A stretch of 28,167 nucleotides of DNA, from the NCBI GenBank assembly GCA_002331565.1, contig DCZC01000075.1, positions 7,177 through 35,343 of the forward strand, written 5' to 3'. Each line of letters opens with the position of its first letter. Within the stretch, counting starts at the first letter, position 1. The position numbers were made by a program, and so were the translations under genes. This stretch comes from Gemmatimonas sp. UBA2094 (GTDB taxonomy: Bacteria; Gemmatimonadota; Gemmatimonadetes; Gemmatimonadales; Gemmatimonadaceae). The notes below the pieces were generated by a model that saw nothing but the letters and a program-made list of their open reading frames with translations, searched no databases and was not told the origin of the DNA. This document shows positions 23,379-28,167 of this stretch, piece by piece.

Positions 23379-24958
23379 GCGAAGCACCGGCTCCCCTCAG
23401 CCCTGAGGCGGCAGCGCAGATGCAGGACGAACTGCGGGCGGCCACTCGGCTGTTCGAACGCCTCGTCGTGGATCGCAGCCTGTTGATGCTGCTGACGCCG
23501 GATGAACGCCGCCGGTTCGATGCGGCGGTGGCCGACGTGTTCCATCCCGATCCACGGGCCCGCCGCAGCATGGTCAAGGCGACGGCCCGGGAGCGGAAGC
23601 TGGCCGCGGCACAGCGCGCCGACGAACGGCTCGAGGCGACGGGCATCCGCACGTTGCGTCGCAAGCCGGTCTTCACCACGCCGAACGTGTATCTGCAGGG
23701 CGAGGTGGAGGCCGGTACCTCCTCGGTGGCGTCTGAGGACGGGCCCGAGGAGACGATCGCGCCCCAGCATTGCTACATCTGCAAGCAGAAGTTCACGGCG
23801 GTGCATCACTTCTACGACCAGATGTGCGGGGCGTGCGCCGATTTCAACTACCGCAAGCGCACCGAACTGGTGGATCTGACAGGCCGCACGGCCCTCCTCA
23901 CCGGGGGACGGGTGAAGATCGGCTATCAGGCGGGGCTCAAACTGCTCCGGTGTGGGGCGAAGCTGCTGGTCACCACCCGCTTCCCGCGCGACTCGGCCAT
24001 GCGATACGCCATGGAGCCGGATTTCGAGGCGTGGCGCGAGCGATTGGTGATTTTCGGGCTCGACCTGCGGCACACGCCGAGCGTGGAAACGTTCTGTGCG
24101 CAGCTGCTCGAGTCGGAGTCTCAGCTCGACTTCATCGTGAACAACGCCTGCCAGACGGTGCGCCGGCCCCCAGCGTTCTATGCGCACATGATGGCGGGCG
24201 AGCTGGCGGCGGCGAACGCGCTCCCGCCCGCGGCGCGCCGCCTCGTCGAACGCTACGAAGATCTGCGCGCCTCGTCCGGCCAGTCCCGGCTGCCAGCGGC
24301 GACGTCGGCTGCCATCACGAGTCCCGACGCGCTGGCGCTCGATTCGCTGGGGCTCACGCACGCGGCGGCGCTCTCGCAGGTGCCGCTGCTCCCGGAAGAT
24401 CACGACCCGTCGCAACCGCTCTTTCCGGCGGGACGCTACGACCAGGATCTGCAGCAGGTGGATCTGCGCGACCGCAACTCGTGGCGGCTGCTGCTCGACG
24501 AAGTACCCAGTATCGAACTACTGGAAGTGCAGCTCGTGAATGCCGTGGCGCCATTCCTGCTCAACGCGCGGCTCAAGCCGCTGATGCTGCGCACCGAGAC
24601 GCGCGACAAGCACATCGTGAACGTGTCGGCGATGGAGGGGCAGTTCTACCGTCACAACAAGACCACCCGCCATCCGCACACGAACATGGCCAAGGCGGCG
24701 CTCAACATGATGACGCGCACGTCGGCTGCGGATTATCAGCAGAGCGGCATTCACATGAACAGTGTGGATACCGGCTGGGTGACCGACGAGGACGTGGTGG
24801 CGCTCGCCGAACGCAAGCAGGAACGCCACCGCTTTCATCCGCCGCTGGATATCGTGGACGGCGCGGCCCGCATCGTCGATCCCATCATCGACGGGATTGC
24901 GACCGGCACTCATGTGTGGGGACAGTTCCTGAAGGATTACCGTCCGACGGATTGGTGA
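23375..24958 (+). CDS. Zinc-ribbon SDR-family protein without catalytic Tyr
   Basis: A 527-residue cytoplasmic protein. An N-terminal helical region (about 1-125) leads to a CxxC-x14-CxxC metal site (C133, C136, C151, C154; CYICKQKF and CGACADFNYRKR). A Rossmann domain of the short-chain dehydrogenase type follows: TGGRVKIG at 176-183 for the nucleotide, NNAC at 256-259 in place of NNAG, VSAMEG with S418, and HTNMAKAALNMM. In the last, K440 is kept but the position of the catalytic Tyr of YxxxK is T436. A long insert (about 265-385) separates the NNAC strand from the serine segment. The ATG at 23375 was chosen because upstream sequence in this frame is not protein-like. Activity is uncertain; redox, binding or structural roles are all possible. 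Confidence 0.82.
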   Translation: MSEAPAPLSPEAAAQMQDELRAATRLFERLVVDRSLLMLLTPDERRRFDAAVADVFHPDPRARRSMVKATARERKLAAAQRADERLEATGIRTLRRKPVFTTPNVYLQGEVEAGTSSVASEDGPEETIAPQHCYICKQKFTAVHHFYDQMCGACADFNYRKRTELVDLTGRTALLTGGRVKIGYQAGLKLLRCGAKLLVTTRFPRDSAMRYAMEPDFEAWRERLVIFGLDLRHTPSVETFCAQLLESESQLDFIVNNACQTVRRPPAFYAHMMAGELAAANALPPAARRLVERYEDLRASSGQSRLPAATSAAITSPDALALDSLGLTHAAALSQVPLLPEDHDPSQPLFPAGRYDQDLQQVDLRDRNSWRLLLDEVPSIELLEVQLVNAVAPFLLNARLKPLMLRTETRDKHIVNVSAMEGQFYRHNKTTRHPHTNMAKAALNMMTRTSAADYQQSGIHMNSVDTGWVTDEDVVALAERKQERHRFHPPLDIVDGAARIVDPIIDGIATGTHVWGQFLKDYRPTDW

Positions 24959-24970
24959 CGAGGCCGCCTG

Positions 24971-26455
24971 CTACTTCGCCCGAATGGTGATGAGGCGCCG
25001 GCCATCCACCTGCACGGCGCGGCGCATCGTGACCTGTCGTGTGCCGTTGGCCGGCCACGTGACTTCGATATCCACCCGCTCGGCCGACGCGAGTCCGACG
25101 TGCACGGGCGCGACCGACTGCGAGTCGTAACCTGATCCCGCGTCGACGAGGCCCATGCCGAGCAGCTGGCGTGTTCCTGCACGGAACACGCGCACTTCAG
25201 CGCCCGCGGTGGTGGCGCGCCCCCGACGGTCGAGGACCTGCACGCGCATGGCGCGACGCGCGGTGTCCCGCCCGATCGTGTTCAGCAGCATCGCGTGCGA
25301 CCCCTGGCCCGTGAGTGCGAGATCAAGAGCCCCGTCGCCGTCGAAATCGTGCAGCAGGGCGCCGTGGTCGGCGGTGATCGCTGCGACCTCGGGCGGTATG
25401 GCATCGGTGAAGCGGCCGCCCGTCTGCAGGTAGAAGTAGTCCGGCCAGTTCTTTCCCTGCGTGACCGTACCGTCGAGATAGAGATCGAGGCGCCCGTCGT
25501 GGTTCACATCGCCGAGCACGCAGGTGTCGTAGCGGCCGTCAACCGCCACGCCCCATTCGGCACCGGCGTCGCGCCAGCCGCTCGTGGTATTGAGAAAGAG
25601 GCCAGGCGTCCCGTAGTTGGCCGTGACGAGATCGAGCCGGCCATCCGCATTCACGTCGGCGACACACGGACGCACCGTGCCGTTCGCGGCGTCACGCGCC
25701 GCACGGCCGCCCCACGCGAGTCCCCACTCCTCGGCCACATCGGTGAATCGTCCGCTGTCGTTGCGGAACACGCCGTTCGCGTCGCCGTCCATGTTGCCCA
25801 CCACGATATCGAGATCGCCGTCGGCATCGAGGTCGGCCCACACGGCCCCCACGCTGCGCCGCGTGTCGGCCAGGCCGATCGCAGGGGCAATGTCGGTGAA
25901 GAGACCGGCGTCGTTCCGGAAGAGCGCATTGGCGCGGTCGCGAAAGGCGACGAAGAGATCGACATCACCGTCGGCATCGTAGTCCACCCACACCGGCTGG
26001 CGCACGGCGCCGTTGTCCACGGCGAGCTTCGCCGCCGCCGTCGCGTCGGAGAAGACGCCCAGGTCGTTGCGATACAGCTTGATGACCGGCCCGCCACCGG
26101 GAGCGAAGCCCACGAGCAGATCGGCGTCGCCGTCCCCATCGAAGTCGCCGAAGGCGGCGGCGCGGGTGGCGCGCGCATCCGCCACACCGGCCGTCGCTGC
26201 CACATCGGTGAACGTGCCACGGTCGTTGCGATACAGCCGGTTCGGCGTGCCATTGAATCCCACGAACAGATCGAGATCGGCGTCACCATCGATGTCGGCC
26301 GCCGCATTCACGAGTGAGTTGGGGGTCGCGAACACTTCCGGTTGCACCGCACGGAACGCGACCGATGGTTTCGGCCGGCTCGGCGGCAGCGGCGCCAGCG
26401 ACGCGAGGAACAACAGCGTCGTGCACATGGCGGGACGGTGCAGGGTTAGCGGCAT
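24971..26455 (-). CDS. Exported FG-GAP/VCBS repeat protein with UnbV C-terminus
   Basis: A 494-residue exported protein. MPLTLHRPAMCTTLLFLASL is a plausible signal sequence; the second ATG at 26428 is an alternative. Seven calcium-binding-type Asp motifs follow in a regular array (DIDGDADLD, DFDGDGDAD, DYDADGDVD, DLDADGDLD, DVNADGRLD, DVNHDGRLD, DFDGDGALD), each preceded by a strand and followed by YRN/FRND-xGxFTD-like segments. Seven repeats fit a closed seven-bladed integrin-like propeller. The last 100 residues (VRVFRAGTRQ, GSGYDSQSVAPVHVGL, VDIEVTWPANGTRQ) are an ASPIC/UnbV domain. Such proteins are extracellular or surface-bound and probably act in binding; no enzyme function is seen. 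It is convergent with the SDR gene (12-nt gap). Confidence 0.92.
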   Translation of the reverse strand: MPLTLHRPAMCTTLLFLASLAPLPPSRPKPSVAFRAVQPEVFATPNSLVNAAADIDGDADLDLFVGFNGTPNRLYRNDRGTFTDVAATAGVADARATRAAAFGDFDGDGDADLLVGFAPGGGPVIKLYRNDLGVFSDATAAAKLAVDNGAVRQPVWVDYDADGDVDLFVAFRDRANALFRNDAGLFTDIAPAIGLADTRRSVGAVWADLDADGDLDIVVGNMDGDANGVFRNDSGRFTDVAEEWGLAWGGRAARDAANGTVRPCVADVNADGRLDLVTANYGTPGLFLNTTSGWRDAGAEWGVAVDGRYDTCVLGDVNHDGRLDLYLDGTVTQGKNWPDYFYLQTGGRFTDAIPPEVAAITADHGALLHDFDGDGALDLALTGQGSHAMLLNTIGRDTARRAMRVQVLDRRGRATTAGAEVRVFRAGTRQLLGMGLVDAGSGYDSQSVAPVHVGLASAERVDIEVTWPANGTRQVTMRRAVQVDGRRLITIRAK

Positions 26456-26499
26456 GCTGGCGGCGGGTGCGCGGTGCTGGAGGTCGAAGACGTACGGGT

Positions 26500-26505
26500 T
26501 AGCTT
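26500..26505 (+). promoter_or_regulatory. TAGCTT box before the alpha/beta-hydrolase gene
   Basis: TAGCTT in the divergent region between the FG-GAP and hydrolase genes, oriented toward the hydrolase. The nearest ATG (26510) is out of frame and only 4 nt away, so here a leader of about 40-80 nt is expected. Confidence 0.35.
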
Positions 26506-26591
26506 CACCATGCAGCACCGCCCTTGGCAGCGCCAGTTCGCGGCTCGACTTCATGTACCCATCGATGACGATATCGCACGACACCCCGGTC

Positions 26592-27461
26592 ATGTCGACC
26601 TCCGGCGCCGGCCTCGCGCTCTGGCAGGTGCCCGCTTCGGACACGCTGCCGTCGTTCCCGGCCGTCGTCTTCTATCCTTCCCCGGTCGCCACAGGCACGA
26701 CGACAGTCGGCCCGTACACGTTCGCCGCCACCCGTGATGCGGCCGTGGCGCCGGGGCGTCATCCCTCGTGTCTGATTTCGCATGGCGGCGGGGGCTCGCA
26801 CCTGCTGTACCGGTCCATCGCGTCGCACCTCGCCGAACGTGGCTGGATCGTGGTGTGCCCCGAACATCCGTACGACAACCGCAACGACCGCTCGCGGGTG
26901 AACACCGACGAAGCCGCGCGCGATCGTCCGCGACACCTCACCCATACCATCGACGCCCTGCTGGCGCACGAGACATGGGGGGCGCACATCGAGGCCGGGC
27001 GAATCGGGGTGGTCGGTCATTCGATGGGCGGATTCGCCGCCCTCGCGATGGGCGGCGGGCAACCGTGGTCCATGACGCGTGTGCCGCTCGACACCCGTGC
27101 GGATGATCGCATCAGTGCCGCCGTGCTGCTGGCGCCGGCCGTCGGGTGGTTCGGCGCCCCGGGCGCGCTCGATGGTGTGCGCATCCCGCTGCTCGTGATG
27201 GTGGGAGAGCACGATCCGGTGACGCCGGCCGGGCAGGTGCGGGAGGTCCTGGCCGCGCTGCCGCCTGCGGTGCCGTTGACGCTCGACGTGGTGCCGGGCG
27301 CGGGCCACTTCGCCTTCATCACGCCGTTCCCCGCGGGAATGCGCCGCCCCGACTTTCCGCCCTCGGTCGATCCGCCGGGATTCGACCGCGAGGCGTTTCA
27401 CGCGACGTTGCCGTCACGCATTGCGCGCTTCCTCGAGGACCACGTGCTCAGCTTGCGGTAA
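26592..27461 (+). CDS. Alpha/beta-hydrolase, dienelactone-hydrolase/PAF-AH-like
   Basis: A serine hydrolase of about 289 residues without a signal peptide. [16 protein letters not shown] carries the oxyanion-hole HG motif, [12 protein letters not shown] the nucleophile elbow (S144), [10 protein letters not shown] the acid and GAGHFAF the histidine, in the order of COG4188-type predicted dienelactone hydrolases and platelet-activating-factor acetylhydrolases. The start is uncertain: ATGs at 26553, 26565 and 26592 are all in frame and none has a good ribosome site; 26592 starts closest to the conserved part ([10 protein letters not shown]). It overlaps the convergent GspE-type gene by 14 nt. 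The substrate (lipid or lactone ester) is not predictable. Confidence 0.87.
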   Translation: MSTSGAGLALWQVPASDTLPSFPAVVFYPSPVATGTTTVGPYTFAATRDAAVAPGRHPSCLISHGGGGSHLLYRSIASHLAERGWIVVCPEHPYDNRNDRSRVNTDEAARDRPRHLTHTIDALLAHETWGAHIEAGRIGVVGHSMGGFAALAMGGGQPWSMTRVPLDTRADDRISAAVLLAPAVGWFGAPGALDGVRIPLLVMVGEHDPVTPAGQVREVLAALPPAVPLTLDVVPGAGHFAFITPFPAGMRRPDFPPSVDPPGFDREAFHATLPSRIARFLEDHVLSLR

Positions 27462-28167
27462 CGCGCAGGATCTCGTCGAGCGTCGTGACACCTTCGCGCA
27501 CGAGGCGCAGTCCGTCTGCACGCAACGGCTGCATCCCCTCCTGCATCGCGCAGGCGCGCAGTCGCTCGCCGGTGGCTCGCGCATGGGTGAGTTCGCGCAG
27601 GGCCTCACTCATCACGAGCAGTTCGAAGATCCCCTGACGGCCGCGGTAGCCGGTCTCGCGGCATTTGGGGCACCCCACGGCACGCCACACGGTGCCGAGC
27701 GGCACGTCGAGTGCTCCGACGCGTTGCAGCGTGCGCGCATCGGGCCGCGTTTCCTCGCGGCAGGCCGTGCACAGTACGCGCACGAGGCGCTGCGCGAGCA
27801 CTGCCTCCACCGTGCTGCTCACGAGATACGGCGCCACCCCCAGGTCGAGCAGGCGCGTCACTGCGCTCGCCGCATCGTTGGTGTGCAGCGTGCTGAGCAC
27901 GAGGTGACCGGTGAGCGCCGCCTGCGTGGCCACCTGGGCGGTCTCCTCGTCGCGGATCTCACCGACGAGCAGAATGTCGGGATCCTGACGGAGCAGCGCC
28001 CGCAGCGCCGACGCGAACGTCACGCCCGCCTTCTCGTTCACCGGCACCTGCGGCACGCCCGCGAGCTCGTATTCCACCGGGTCTTCCACGGTGAGAATCT
28101 TTTCGCGGCCGGAGCGCAGCTGTTCGATGGCGCCATACAGCGTGGTGGTCTTGCCCGAGCCGGTGGG
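27448..28167 (-). CDS. gspE: GspE/PilB-type secretion ATPase, C-terminal part (cut by window edge)
   Basis: The last 239 residues of a hexameric AAA-type ATPase powering type II secretion or type IV pilus assembly. The visible part begins inside the Walker A loop ([12 protein letters not shown]), then has the Asp box ([10 protein letters not shown]), Walker B ([14 protein letters not shown]), the His box ([10 protein letters not shown]) and the zinc-binding tetracysteine (CTAC, then CPKC). It ends with the common [28 protein letters not shown]. The tetracysteine and this ending are typical of GspE, but PilB proteins share them, so the system cannot be fixed without the N-terminus and neighbours. 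The 5' end lies beyond position 28167. Confidence 0.93.
   Translation of the reverse strand, partial: PTGSGKTTTLYGAIEQLRSGREKILTVEDPVEYELAGVPQVPVNEKAGVTFASALRALLRQDPDILLVGEIRDEETAQVATQAALTGHLVLSTLHTNDAASAVTRLLDLGVAPYLVSSTVEAVLAQRLVRVLCTACREETRPDARTLQRVGALDVPLGTVWRAVGCPKCRETGYRGRQGIFELLVMSEALRELTHARATGERLRACAMQEGMQPLRADGLRLVREGVTTLDEILRVTAS

Noticed and set aside
25295..26317. 340-codon plus-strand frame opposite the FG-GAP gene
   Set aside because: Its regular look (repeated VGDE/EIEI/AVVH phrases) is simply the complement of the repeated Asp motifs on the minus strand.
1..28167. Search for CRISPR arrays, tRNA/rRNA genes, insertion sequences, integrases and defence genes
   Set aside because: No spaced direct repeats, cloverleaf sequences, transposase or integrase motifs, or nuclease/toxin families were seen; absence judged by eye only.

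Overview
The window looks like chromosomal DNA from a member of the Gemmatimonadota (Gemmatimonas-like). This placement is inferred from the very GC-rich composition and the gene mix: many secreted hydrolases, tandem amidohydrolases, a DUF5916 outer-membrane barrel, an FG-GAP/UnbV protein and a GspE-type ATPase. No rRNA or tRNA gene is present to confirm it. I see no insertion sequence, integrase, phage gene or CRISPR array, so this reads as ordinary chromosome rich in catabolic and envelope functions.

Layout. 1-2.4 kb: a secreted PLC/GDPD-like phosphodiesterase and an alkane monooxygenase carrying its own rubredoxin domain. 2.4-3.9 kb: a decayed cytochrome c tail on the minus strand, then an iron-sulfur L-serine dehydratase. 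4.0-7.2 kb: a lipoprotein sulfatase and a secreted GH20 hexosaminidase, together suited to desulfating and trimming amino-sugar glycans. 7.2-8.2 kb (minus): a secreted alpha/beta hydrolase. 8.3-9.8 kb: a small six-cysteine secreted peptide overlapping a lipoprotein of probable propeller type. 9.8-10.7 kb (minus): an exported AHL-lactonase-like metallo-hydrolase. 10.8-11.0 kb: a 54-residue membrane protein. 11.0-12.1 kb (minus): TauE/SafE permease plus DUF1289 protein. 12.2-13.6 kb: a TIGR04076 protein overlapping an aldo/keto reductase. 13.7-15.4 kb: an ABC-F ATPase. 15.6-18.0 kb: a DUF5916 barrel protein. 17.9-23.2 kb (minus): two amidohydrolases and a DUF2071 protein, apparently one transcription unit. 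23.4-25.0 kb: a zinc-ribbon SDR without the usual catalytic tyrosine. 25.0-26.5 kb (minus): a seven-repeat FG-GAP protein. 26.6-27.5 kb: an alpha/beta hydrolase. 27.4 kb to the right edge (minus): the C-terminal part of a GspE/PilB ATPase.

The most interesting signal is in how genes start. Several start codons lack a Shine-Dalgarno sequence and sit 6-7 nt after a TANNNT box (best form TAGCTT), the geometry of leaderless transcripts. In three places the codon at that distance opens a very short reading frame (10, 6 and 4 codons). Its stop overlaps (ABC-F, SDR) or lies just before (54-aa membrane protein) the real start codon. This suggests leaderless mini-cistrons that feed ribosomes to the main gene by termination-reinitiation. 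It is an inference from sequence only, but testable. Secondary points of interest are the cysteine-rich peptide/lipoprotein pair, the amidohydrolase set with lost metal ligands, and a 32-nt perfect palindrome with a start codon at its centre.
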